64,000 bases of DNA from Marinobacterium_A aestuariivivens (GTDB taxonomy: Bacteria; Pseudomonadota; Gammaproteobacteria; Pseudomonadales; Balneatricaceae): NCBI RefSeq assembly GCF_042661465.1, contig NZ_JBHSWE010000001.1:3658001-3722000 (forward strand). The letters are read 5' to 3'. Positions 45,913 through 53,797 of the stretch are shown one piece after another. The notes beneath the pieces are model-generated. The model saw nothing but the letters and a program-made list of their open reading frames with translations. It had not been told where the DNA came from and did no database searches. The translations under genes and the position numbers were made by a program. How positions within the stretch are numbered: the stretch's first letter is position 1; each line of letters opens with the position of its first letter.

Positions 45913-45933
45913 TTAACTATACCGTTTAGTTAA
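45913..45933. promoter_or_regulatory. Candidate TetR operator between trpBA and tetR
   Basis: TTAACTA and TAGTTAA arms (45913-45919, 45927-45933) with a 7-base spacer form a perfect inverted repeat in the 84-base divergent gap. The size suits a TetR-family dimer and it lies 18 bases from the trpB start. Confidence 0.65.
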
Positions 45934-45979
45934 AATAATAGTAGAATCCGGTTTCGTCAACTGTAATTTGGACAGCGTC

Positions 45980-46533
45980 ATGGCCAGAGGGCGGCCCTCG
46001 AAGAAACAGCAGATACTGGACAGCGCCCGGCAGCTGTTTAGCGAGCTCGGCTATCAGGGCACCACGGTCGATCTGGTGGTGCAGACGGCGGGCGTTTCCA
46101 AGCCGACGGTGTACAGCCATTTCCCCAGCAAGCAGGTGCTCTGGCAGGCGATGCTGGAGCAGGCGATCGAGCAGTCCGAGCGTCAGCGCGCCGCCATCGC
46201 GCGCTCCGATGGTGACTGGGTCGACGCCATACTGTCGGCGTTCGGTCAGCTGGCGGCACAGCCTGAGATGCTGGCGATCTATCGCATCATGCTCGGAGAG
46301 CGGCACAAGATGGCACCCGAGGCGTTGCAACTGTTCGATGATTTCGAGCGTCGCCTGGAAAGCTGGTGCGACCATCTGCTGGAAACCGAGGGGCTCCGTC
46401 CTGATCAGGAGCGGCGCTTTGTGCTGCTGGCGCTATGCCGGGAGGGGTGCTGCAGCCCGCGCTGCGTGGACAGGAAGGGCTGCCACGCGAAAGGCTGGAG
46501 GTGTTGATCCGCAACGCGATGGACATATCGTAG
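45980..46533 (+). CDS. TetR/AcrR-family regulator divergent from trpBA (one frameshift)
   Basis: A regulator of 184 residues when repaired. The N-terminal HTH is ILDSARQLFSELGYQGTTVD followed by VSKPTVYSHFPSKQVLW, a clear TetR signature. One base is missing in the G run 46444-46447; restoring it gives LCREGVLQPALRGQEGLPRE and ends AMDIS with TAG at 46531-46533. That TAG is the first triplet of a palindromic repeat. Its divergent placement and the intervening palindrome suggest that it represses itself and perhaps trpBA. Confidence 0.83.
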
Positions 46534-46670
46534 GGTGGCAATGAGCCCAGCGAATTCCTCCGGTGAATCGCATTCCGGTGAATCGCATTCCGGTGAGTCG
46601 TATCCCATTGGGCTCCGGACCCGCCGTGGCTGGCGGTGGCATTCGCGCCTGCGGCGCTCATCCCACCCTA
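46531..46670. repeat. TAGGGTGG-family palindromic element (140 bases) with three 15-base tandem units
   Basis: Begins TAGGGTGGCAATGAGCCC and ends GGGCTC-like..CATCCCACCCTA. Inside, 46561-46605 is three head-to-tail 15-base units (CGGTGAATCGCATTC twice, then a diverged copy). The left TAG is the tetR stop. The right-end CTA, read on the minus strand, is the TAG stop of the next gene (46668-46670). Confidence 0.75.
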
Positions 46671-47279
46671 CCGTTCGCTACGGTCGCGCCGGGGATAGAG
46701 CCAGAAGGCGAGCAGCTTCGTCAGCAGCGGCATCAGCACGTAGGTCATCAGCAGCGTTACCGCCACCGTCATGCCCAACGTTCTGGGTATCAAGGGTAGC
46801 TGACCGAGCCAGGGACCGAGCAGCCAGGTGATCAGGGTGATCAGCGGGAAGATCGCCAGCCAGGCCACCACGGCCATCTTGTACTTCGGCGGCGGTTTCA
46901 CCGGGTTCTGCCCCGGCAGAGAAAACCAGGCCACCAGGCCCGACAGCACTTCGGTGCTGTCCGGAGCATCGAGGCAGTCCTCGATCGCATCCAGGTACTG
47001 GTTGCGCTCCGGCGACTGCTGCCAGCGGTCAAGGTCTTCCCGCGAGCGGAACTTGAAGACGATGCGGTATTCGGGATCGGCGCTGCCGGACGGTCGCAAC
47101 AGCGTCGAACCGAGAAAACCGGGAAATTTCACGGCTTCCTGGCTGAGGGCGTTGCTCAGGCGCTCGAACTCCCGTTCCCGGCCGCTCTTGATACGCCTCG
47201 AAATGACCACCGTGACGGCTTCCTCGGCCGCCCCGGTGCTATTGTTCTGCGGTTCTCCAGACGGGGGCCTGTTGTCCAT
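46668..47279 (-). CDS. Membrane-anchored antibiotic-biosynthesis-monooxygenase-fold protein
   Basis: 203 residues. An ABM-fold domain, about 20-120 (AVTVVISRRIKSGREREFER, FPGFLGSTLLRP), is followed by two membrane helices (AVVAWLAIFPLITLITWLL; TVAVTLLMTYVLMPLL). Such proteins are widespread and of unknown substrate. Its stop TAG comes from the end of the palindromic element. It is downstream of the psp operon on the same strand but 83 bases away, so co-transcription is possible. Confidence 0.82.
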   Translation of the reverse strand: MDNRPPSGEPQNNSTGAAEEAVTVVISRRIKSGREREFERLSNALSQEAVKFPGFLGSTLLRPSGSADPEYRIVFKFRSREDLDRWQQSPERNQYLDAIEDCLDAPDSTEVLSGLVAWFSLPGQNPVKPPPKYKMAVVAWLAIFPLITLITWLLGPWLGQLPLIPRTLGMTVAVTLLMTYVLMPLLTKLLAFWLYPRRDRSER

Positions 47280-47362
47280 GTGCCTTTGATCCCAGGGATT
47301 GATCCGGTCCTGCCATCATACCCGAAGGCCCGGGGCTCTGTTCAAGGCACATTCGCGCAGGA

Positions 47363-47751
47363 CTACAGGTCCCTGAACTCCTTGTTGAACCGGTAGCGGC
47401 TCGACGTCACGTAACGTTCCATCGATTGCAGACGCTGATCCAGGGCGCGCATTCGTTCGTTCAGCCGGCGCAGTCGGGTGCTCATGGGCTGGCCGTAGTC
47501 GAATGCCGGCTTGCGGGGGCTTCCCGCGGTGCCGCCCGCGGACGACGCTCCAGCAGCACGACGGCGACCAGATACAGCAGAACCGCCAGGCTGCCGCTGA
47601 ACAGGAACAGGGTCAGGAAGATGATCCGTGCGAGCCACACCGGCTGGCCGTAGGTTTCGGCGAGCCCGGCGCAGACGCCGGCGATCCAGCCCTGGGTCGA
47701 GCTGCGGTAAAGATTGCGGTTATAGCCATTATGCTTGGTTGCCTTGTCCAT
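47363..47751 (-). CDS. pspC: Phage shock protein C (one frameshift)
   Basis: A PspC-domain inner-membrane protein of 129 residues when repaired. The domain LYRSSTQGWIAGVCAGLAE and helix IIFLTLFLFSGSLAVLLYLV are clear. One base is missing in the G run 47516-47520 (plus strand); restoring it gives EAPRKPAFDYGQPMSTRLRR and a C-terminal helix that interacts with PspB and PspA. It senses membrane stress and relieves PspA from PspF. Confidence 0.9.
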
Positions 47752-47769
47752 CGTTTGCCTCCTTCGGGC

Positions 47770-48027
47770 TCAGGCCCGGCGCTCGCGGTCGTCGTCCCGG
47801 GCCGTGCGCCAGCCGGCATGTTCGCTATCGAGAATGGTCTCCAGGGTGGCGACCCGCTGCTCCAGACGCTCGGCCAGCGCCAGGGCCTCCTCGAGATGCT
47901 GGCGCTCGTCGGCCGACAGGCCCTTGTTGAGCCGGGCACGGGTCCAGTAGTGCAGAATCAGCCACATGGGCACCACGACGGTGAGAAAGATCACCGTCGG
48001 GACGAAGAAAAACACCATCGTCGACAT
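47770..48027 (-). CDS. pspB: Phage shock protein B
   Basis: A small membrane protein of 85 residues: one N-terminal helix (FFFVPTVIFLTVVVPMWLIL) and a coiled-coil tail (ADERQHLEEALALAERLEQR). It works with PspC as the stress sensor. Its ATG overlaps the pspA stop (TAATG), and it is 18 bases from pspC. Confidence 0.9.
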   Translation of the reverse strand: MSTMVFFFVPTVIFLTVVVPMWLILHYWTRARLNKGLSADERQHLEEALALAERLEQRVATLETILDSEHAGWRTARDDDRERRA

Positions 48028-48704
48028 TAGGCCTCACTCCCCTTGCCGGACCGCATGCGTGCCTTGAGGGCTGCCAGGGCCTCTTCGACCTGGTCGTCCC
48101 GCTCGAGCTCTTCGAACTCGTCGGCGAGGCTGCGGTTGCGGCCCAGGTCATGGGATTCGAGCTCGGCTTCCATGTCGTCCATGCGCCGCTCGTAGGCTTC
48201 GAACTTGCGGAACGCCTCCTCGAGCTTTTCGCGGTTGCCGGAGCGGTGCATGTCCATGCGCGAGCGGTTGGTCTGTTCCCGAACCTGCAGCGATTTCTGC
48301 TTCGCCTTGGCGTCGTCGAGTTTCTGCTGCAACTGCCCGATCTCCTCGTTGAGAATGCCGAGCTGCTCCTCGATGGCGCCGAGTTCCCGGCCGGCCTGCT
48401 GCAGCGCGTCCTCGACCGCCTGCTGCTCGGCCAGGGCCGCGCGGGCCAGATCCTCGCGTTCCTTGCTCAGCGCCAGCCGGGCCTTGCGTTCCCATTCAGA
48501 GGCTTCGCTTCGCAGGCGCTCGATACGGCGCTCGAGGGATTTGCGGTCAGCGATAACCCGGGCCGAGGTGGTACGCACTTCGACCAGGGTGTCCTCCATC
48601 TCCTGGATCATCATGCGGATCATCTTGGCCGGATCTTCGGCGCGGTCGAGTAGGGCGGTGATATTGGCGTTAACGATGTCGCCAAAGCGTGAAAAGATAC
48701 CCAT
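48027..48704 (-). CDS. pspA: Phage shock protein A (ESCRT-III-like membrane effector)
   Basis: A coiled-coil protein of 225 residues with the N-terminal amphipathic helix MGIFSRFGDIVNANITALLD that binds stressed membranes, then long helices as in IM30/Vipp1/PspA. It both protects the inner membrane and inhibits PspF. Start at 48704 with AAGGAG 9 bases upstream. It is preceded by a sigma-54 promoter (48756-48770). Confidence 0.95.
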   Translation of the reverse strand: MGIFSRFGDIVNANITALLDRAEDPAKMIRMMIQEMEDTLVEVRTTSARVIADRKSLERRIERLRSEASEWERKARLALSKEREDLARAALAEQQAVEDALQQAGRELGAIEEQLGILNEEIGQLQQKLDDAKAKQKSLQVREQTNRSRMDMHRSGNREKLEEAFRKFEAYERRMDDMEAELESHDLGRNRSLADEFEELERDDQVEEALAALKARMRSGKGSEA

Positions 48705-48755
48705 GGCTGCGGTCTCCTTGCTGGTGGATTCGCTCTGTTGCTTGTCAGTAGAAAA

Positions 48756-48770
48756 GCCAGAGACGTGCCA
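48756..48770 (-). promoter_or_regulatory. Sigma-54 promoter of the psp operon
   Basis: On the minus strand, TGGCACGTCTCTGGC fits TGGCAC-N5-TTGC with one mismatch. The -24 GG and -12 GC are correctly spaced. The predicted transcript start is about 40 bases before pspA. PspF, encoded divergently, is the matching activator. Confidence 0.8.
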
Positions 48771-48894
48771 GCTATTGGTATCTTATTGATATTAAAGCTG
48801 TTATTGCCTGGCATACGAGGAATCACAGGAAAATTGAACTAATGTCTGTGCTTTTTTGACTAATATTTGGTTTAAATGGCTAAAAGGTGGTTTT

Positions 48895-49922
48895 ATGCCT
48901 CAGTTCAGGCAGACGCTGATTGGCAGTTCCGACCGCTTTCACCGACTGCTGACCCAGGCCTCGCGTCTGGCGCCGCTGAGCCGGCCGGTACTGGTGATCG
49001 GCGAGCGGGGGACCGGCAAGGAGCTGATCGCCGAGCGGCTGCATTATCTGTCGACCCGCTGGCAGCAGCCCTATCTCCAGGTCAACTGCGCGGCCATGAG
49101 CGAATCGCTGCTGGAATCCGAACTCTTCGGTCACGAGGCCGGCGCCTTCACCGGGGCGACCCGCGCCCGCGCCGGGCTGTTCGAGCGTAGCGAGGGTGGC
49201 ACCCTGTTTCTCGATGAGCTGTCGACCGCCTCGATCCGGGTACAGGAGAAGTTGTTGCGCATCATCGAATACGGGCGTTTCGAACGCCTTGGCGGCAGCC
49301 GGACGCTGCAGGTCGATGTGCGGGTGGTCGCGGCGACCAACGAGGATTTGCCACAGGCGGTAAGGGAGGGCGCTTTCGCGCCGATCTGCTCGACCGGCTG
49401 GCCTTCGATGTGCTGAACATGCCGCCGCTGCGTTACAGGCGCGACGATATCGCCGAGCTGGCTGAGCATTTCGCCCAGCGCATGTGCCGGGAGCTGGGTT
49501 ACGACTGGTTTGCCGGTTTCGATCGCGCCGCGCTGGCGCAGCTGCTGGAGCATGACTGGCCGGGCAATGTGCGGGAGTTGAAAAACGTCGTCGAGCGCAG
49601 CGTCTATCGCAACCCGGATCCCGCCGAACCGGTCCGCCATATTGTGCTGGATCCCTTCGAGGCGCCCTGGCGCCATCCCGGACATTCAGAGACTGACGCA
49701 GAGCCCGAGCGTCAGAAAACGGCTGCGCGGGAAGCGCCGGCGAAAACCGCCGCGGGCGACCTGCGTCAGCGCGTCGCCGAGTACGAGCAGCGGCTCATCC
49801 GCCAGGCGCTGGAGGCCGCTCAGTTCAATCAGCGCCGCGCGGCCGAGGCCCTCGGGCTGACCTATCACCAGCTGAGGGCTTCGCTGCGCAAGTATCCGGG
49901 CCTGCTGTCCGGCGGCGACTGA
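48895..49922 (+). CDS. pspF: PspF, sigma-54 enhancer-binding activator of psp (one frameshift)
   Basis: An AAA+ activator of 342 residues when repaired. Walker A is GERGTGKE, the sigma-54-contacting loop is GAFTGA, and Walker B is GTLFLDEL. There is no N-terminal receiver domain, as usual for PspF, and the C-terminus has a Fis-type HTH (QRRAAEALGLTYHQLRASLRK). The frame breaks at about 49377; adding one C gives EGAFRADLLDRLAFDVLNMP. The start at 48895 (MPQFRQTLIGSS) is preferred to 48856. It is divergent from pspA. Confidence 0.92.
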
Positions 49923-49925
49923 GCT

Positions 49926-50171
49926 TCAGTCGCGAACGCTGTTCATCAGTTCTGCGTTGGGGCAGAATCCGGGCGCCTTTTCATGGCGATGTTCTTCGTT
50001 CAGCCATCTTTCGCACTGTTCCTCCTGTCGGCACCCCAGGCAGCGGTAGGCGGCGGAGCGGAACTGAGCATCCAGGGCGCCGGGAGACAGTTTTGTCAGG
50101 TCCGCACCGGTTGTCTCCAGCATCAGGCCCATCAGCTCAAGTCGATCGTCGATATGTCGTATAAAGCCCAT
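49926..50171 (-). CDS. DUF6455-family small cysteine-rich protein
   Basis: 81 residues with the pattern FRSAAYRCLGCRQEEQCERW and a later GFCPNAELM: four cysteines that could hold a metal or Fe-S cluster. The ATG at 50171 has GGAGG 8 bases before it. Function is unknown. It is convergent with pspF (3 bases apart), so it is probably not part of the Psp response. Confidence 0.78.
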   Translation of the reverse strand: MGFIRHIDDRLELMGLMLETTGADLTKLSPGALDAQFRSAAYRCLGCRQEEQCERWLNEEHRHEKAPGFCPNAELMNSVRD

Positions 50172-50382
50172 GATCAGGTCCTCCCAGGGGTCTTGAGCTT
50201 TATCATGGTACGAAGCGGCGACGACGGAATTGACCGGAATCAACTCCCTGATAATTGGATACTAAAAAAATAATTAATATTGGTATTTTGTGTCGTTACT
50301 GCGTGACAGGTGGGGTCACGGATCCTGGCGGCGACTTCGTTGTCTGATGCCGATACAACACCCGGACACCACGAGGGGCGCC

Positions 50383-51300
50383 ATGACACCGAAACCCAGT
50401 CGACGCGCACTGCTTGCGGGGATGCTCGCGGCCGGGCTATGGCCATTGCTGCCAGACCCCCTGAGGGCGATGGGGATGCATTTTCGCACCATCCCGTCCA
50501 GCGGCGAGGCGATCCCGGCCATCGGCATGGGGACCTGGCTGACCTTCGATGTCGGCGACGATGCCGAAGCTTTGAGGGTGCGTACCGACGTATTGCGAAC
50601 CTTCTTCGCCGCCGGCGGCGGCATGATCGATTCGTCACCCATGTACGGTTCGTCGGAACAGGTGGTCGGGCGCTGCCTGGAGCGATTGGGCTATCCGGGC
50701 GGGCTGATATCCGCGACCAAGGTCTGGACGCCGCTGCAGTTCCACGGCCACATGCAGATCGAGCAGTCCTTCGACCTCTGGGGGCTCGAGCGTTTCGACC
50801 TGATCCAGGTGCACAACCTGGTGGCCTGGGAAGCGCAACTCGAGACGCTGCGCCAGCTCAGGTCCGACGGGCGCCTGCGTTATATCGGCGTGACCACCTC
50901 CCATGGCCGTCGCCACGACGAACTCGAGCGGATACTGCGCAGCGAGCCGCTGGACTTTGTCCAGCTCACCTACAACGTCCTCGACCGGGAGGCCGAGTCC
51001 CGCCTGCTGCCGCTCGCGGCGGAGCGGGGCACCGCGGTGATCGTCAATCGACCGTTCCGGCGCGGCGCGCTGTTCGACCGCTTCGGCCGCTATCCGCTGC
51101 CGCCCTGGGCCGTCGAGATCGAGGCGCGCAACTGGGCACAGTTTTTCCTCAAGTTCATCCTGTCTCATCCGGCCGTGACCTGTGCCATTCCGGCGACCCG
51201 GCGGGTCGATCATATGGCGGAGAACATGGGGGCGCTCGCCGGTCCGCTGCCGGGCCGGCGGATGCGCGCGCAGATGGTCGACTACCTCACGGGCCTTTGA
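50383..51300 (+). CDS. Tat-exported aldo/keto reductase-family protein
   Basis: 305 residues. The N-terminus is a Tat-like signal (PKPSRRALLAGMLAAGLWPL; RR followed by a hydrophobic stretch), then an AKR barrel. Motifs: IPAIGMGTW, MIDSSPMYGSSEQVVG (catalytic Asp and Tyr), ATKVWT (lysine). It therefore probably acts in the periplasm, which is unusual for a NAD(P)H-dependent fold; related periplasmic members are known. The start at 50383 is chosen because it begins the Tat signal. Confidence 0.83.
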   Translation: MTPKPSRRALLAGMLAAGLWPLLPDPLRAMGMHFRTIPSSGEAIPAIGMGTWLTFDVGDDAEALRVRTDVLRTFFAAGGGMIDSSPMYGSSEQVVGRCLERLGYPGGLISATKVWTPLQFHGHMQIEQSFDLWGLERFDLIQVHNLVAWEAQLETLRQLRSDGRLRYIGVTTSHGRRHDELERILRSEPLDFVQLTYNVLDREAESRLLPLAAERGTAVIVNRPFRRGALFDRFGRYPLPPWAVEIEARNWAQFFLKFILSHPAVTCAIPATRRVDHMAENMGALAGPLPGRRMRAQMVDYLTGL

Positions 51301-51306
51301 GTCCGC

Positions 51307-51372
51307 GTAGGAGCCCGGCCCTCCGGGCGAAGCTTTTGTTCACCCGTAGGAGCCCGGCCTCCGGGCGAAGCT
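51307..51372. repeat. Two tandem REP-like units
   Basis: GTAGGAGCCCGGCCCTCCGG and so on (51307-51334), then a second copy (51346-51372) that is one C shorter in its C run. Each unit is a small palindrome. The inverse of this unit is in the pair at 14910-14976. They lie between convergent genes. Confidence 0.7.
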
Positions 51373-51388
51373 CTTCAAGGAATGCCGC

Positions 51389-53785
51389 TCAAGGCAGCAG
51401 CGCCATGGCCTCCTCGTTGCTGAGCAGTTGCCGGGTCAGCTGGTAGCCCAGCTCGCGATAGGCCTCGAACTGGCGTTCGTCGAAGAACTGGTCGCTGGTC
51501 GGCTGGTTCGGGTAGCTCGGGTTGGCCAGCTTGTAGGCATAAAGGTCGCCCGGCAGGTGACGGGTCAGTGCGGACTTGATGTAAACGAGGCGGCCGACGA
51601 AGGCTCTCTGGTCGCCGGCATCCGGGTAAAGGACGTCACCGATGGCATAACCGCGCTCGGCGAGCTGGTACTTCTCGTCGTAAAGGCGGACGCTGCTTTC
51701 GCTTGCGGCGGCCTGACTGCCGGGCTGAACGCCCGACATGTCGAAAGCATCGTGCGGGAAGCGAATCGAGACGCCGAAGTCGACGCGGATGCGTTCGACG
51801 GCGTTGCCGAAGTCGTCGAAGGTCGCGTCGGGGTCGGCGCTGCCGTCGGACAGGACGATCACCGAAGTGCGCCTGCGGATCAGCTCGTAGAGGCCGGTAT
51901 TGTCGAAGTGCCCGCCGTCGGACAGTTCGATCATCAGGCTGCGTTCCCTGTGGCCGTAGTCGAACAGGCTGCGAAAGCCCGGCAGCAGGTAGTTCGGCCG
52001 AATGAGATGTTGCAGCGAGAACAGCGGGTGGCTCGGGTTGAAGGCCCAGTAGCCGAGGCGCAGCCCGAGGAAGGTGGCCAGGAACGACAGCAGTGGGCTG
52101 GTGACGCCGCCGGCGCCGGCCACGCCCGAATGGGGATTCTCGGCGGCGCCGGAAATCGACATCGCGGTGGCCAGCGTCAGGTTGCCGTTGGCGAACGTTT
52201 CGGTGTCGATGTAGTGAGTGGCCTGGCTGCCGCAGTAGAGAGGCGACAGCAGGAAGCTGTCGCCGAGGCGTCCGCGATAGCGCGGCGTGAGCGCATTGTT
52301 GAGAATGACGTTGCAGTTGATCAGGTGATAGGGCGACCAGTGGCCGGAGCGAGCGATCTCGGCGAGGGCGGTGTCGTTCGCGGCCTTGCCGCGGCGACAG
52401 AGTGGCGCGCTGGCGGTCACCTCCGGTGCCTTAAGGAAGGTTTCCATCAGCCGGTCACGGTACATCTTGTGCGGCGACACCTGGTTGATATTAACGAACA
52501 GCGGAATCAAAAGTGTCAGCAGTACGAACAGCACCAGCCAGGTGGCATCGTTCGTGGTGCGGTACAGCTCGTGCACGTACTCGGCGACAATGTAGGCGAT
52601 CAGGAAGATGAAGAAGGTGAAGACCAGCGTCGCCAGGACCGCCAGCAAACGCCCGGCCAGGCCGGCTCGATCCGTACCTGTGTCCGAGGCCTCGGTATTG
52701 AGCCGGAACTGCCGGACCGAGAGCAGTATGCCGGCGACGCACGATACCATCGAGCTGAAAAATCCCGGGTCCTCGAACTCGAATTGACTGCCGAATACCA
52801 GGTGCGCGACCAGCGGGAGGGCGGCCAGGAAGAGGGCAAGCGCAATGCCCTTGAGCAGCAGTCCGAGTCCCCGCTGCACGCGCACGCGATAGCAGTAGGC
52901 GCGGGAAAAGGAGGCGCTGAAATAACTGCTCAGGCCGTAGACGAATACGGTCGCCAGAAAGGCCCCCGCGACGAGCAGCGCCAGGGTGAGGAAAAACACC
53001 GAGAAGGCGATCCTGTGGCCGCTGACAGCCTCTTCCCGGATCGAGGCCAGCATCCTCGGGCCCCGTGCCAGCAACGACTCGATGCTGGTGGTATCGATGA
53101 GCGTCAGGTTCAGGATGGGGTCGAGCATGCCGGTGGTGATCAGGATCGAGAACAGCAGGAACGCCAGCCCGAACATCAGGGTGTAGGCCACCACCGAATG
53201 GATCACGCTGAGCAGGATATTGCCGATCAGAGAGGCGCCGCCCAGTTGTGCCGGCGTCAGGTATTTGCCGTGCTGGCGGATATAGCCGAGGATCCGGTCT
53301 TCCTCATGCCGGCTTTGCAGGGTGCCGGCGAAGGTGTCGATATTGCCGAACGGGAAGCGGTTGAACAGCTTCTGGTACCAGGTCAGCGCCGAACCTGCAT
53401 AGCCACCGCCGGAAACGGTGGACAGGTAGGCAAGACGCTCGAACACCGGCGGCTTGTTGCCGGCCAGGTAGCGGTTGCGCAGGGCCTGGATGACGCCGAT
53501 GGCGAAGGAGGCCGAACGAATACCGCCGCCGGACAGCGCCAGGCCGTAGCAGGGGCGCGCCCGGTGCGGAAAGGCATCAGGATCCATGTAGGCATAATGC
53601 TTGCACACATAGTCCGGATACTGCTGCTCGACGAAGCTACGGTAATGGTCCTCGAGATAGTGCCGGTGGCTGTCGTCGAAGGCCCGGGCCTGCCCGGCCT
53701 CGATATGACGCCGCTCCGCCGCCTGAACGGTCTCGAAGTTGACCGGCTCATTGCGTTCGAGCCGCTTGCTCAGCCACTTCAGCAT
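51389..53785 (-). CDS. Multi-helix membrane patatin-like phospholipase
   Basis: 798 residues. The patatin oxyanion loop GLALSGGGIRSASF is at about 82-95, the nucleophile serine in STVSGGGYAGS (about S125), and the catalytic aspartate in the DGG motif near D623 (ELSDGGHFDNTGLYEL). Between the two catalytic halves lies an insertion of roughly six membrane helices, about 190-450, so the lipase fold is split by a membrane domain. It should act on membrane lipids at the inner membrane. It is the last gene of an operon with a GMC oxidoreductase (12-base gap) and a cytochrome. Confidence 0.85.
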   Translation of the reverse strand: MLKWLSKRLERNEPVNFETVQAAERRHIEAGQARAFDDSHRHYLEDHYRSFVEQQYPDYVCKHYAYMDPDAFPHRARPCYGLALSGGGIRSASFAIGVIQALRNRYLAGNKPPVFERLAYLSTVSGGGYAGSALTWYQKLFNRFPFGNIDTFAGTLQSRHEEDRILGYIRQHGKYLTPAQLGGASLIGNILLSVIHSVVAYTLMFGLAFLLFSILITTGMLDPILNLTLIDTTSIESLLARGPRMLASIREEAVSGHRIAFSVFFLTLALLVAGAFLATVFVYGLSSYFSASFSRAYCYRVRVQRGLGLLLKGIALALFLAALPLVAHLVFGSQFEFEDPGFFSSMVSCVAGILLSVRQFRLNTEASDTGTDRAGLAGRLLAVLATLVFTFFIFLIAYIVAEYVHELYRTTNDATWLVLFVLLTLLIPLFVNINQVSPHKMYRDRLMETFLKAPEVTASAPLCRRGKAANDTALAEIARSGHWSPYHLINCNVILNNALTPRYRGRLGDSFLLSPLYCGSQATHYIDTETFANGNLTLATAMSISGAAENPHSGVAGAGGVTSPLLSFLATFLGLRLGYWAFNPSHPLFSLQHLIRPNYLLPGFRSLFDYGHRERSLMIELSDGGHFDNTGLYELIRRRTSVIVLSDGSADPDATFDDFGNAVERIRVDFGVSIRFPHDAFDMSGVQPGSQAAASESSVRLYDEKYQLAERGYAIGDVLYPDAGDQRAFVGRLVYIKSALTRHLPGDLYAYKLANPSYPNQPTSDQFFDERQFEAYRELGYQLTRQLLSNEEAMALLP

Positions 53786-53797
53786 CTGTCGTGCACC

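Noticed and set aside
46561..46605. Three short tandem units as a CRISPR array
   Set aside because: Units of 15 bases directly abut with no spacers and no cas genes are present.
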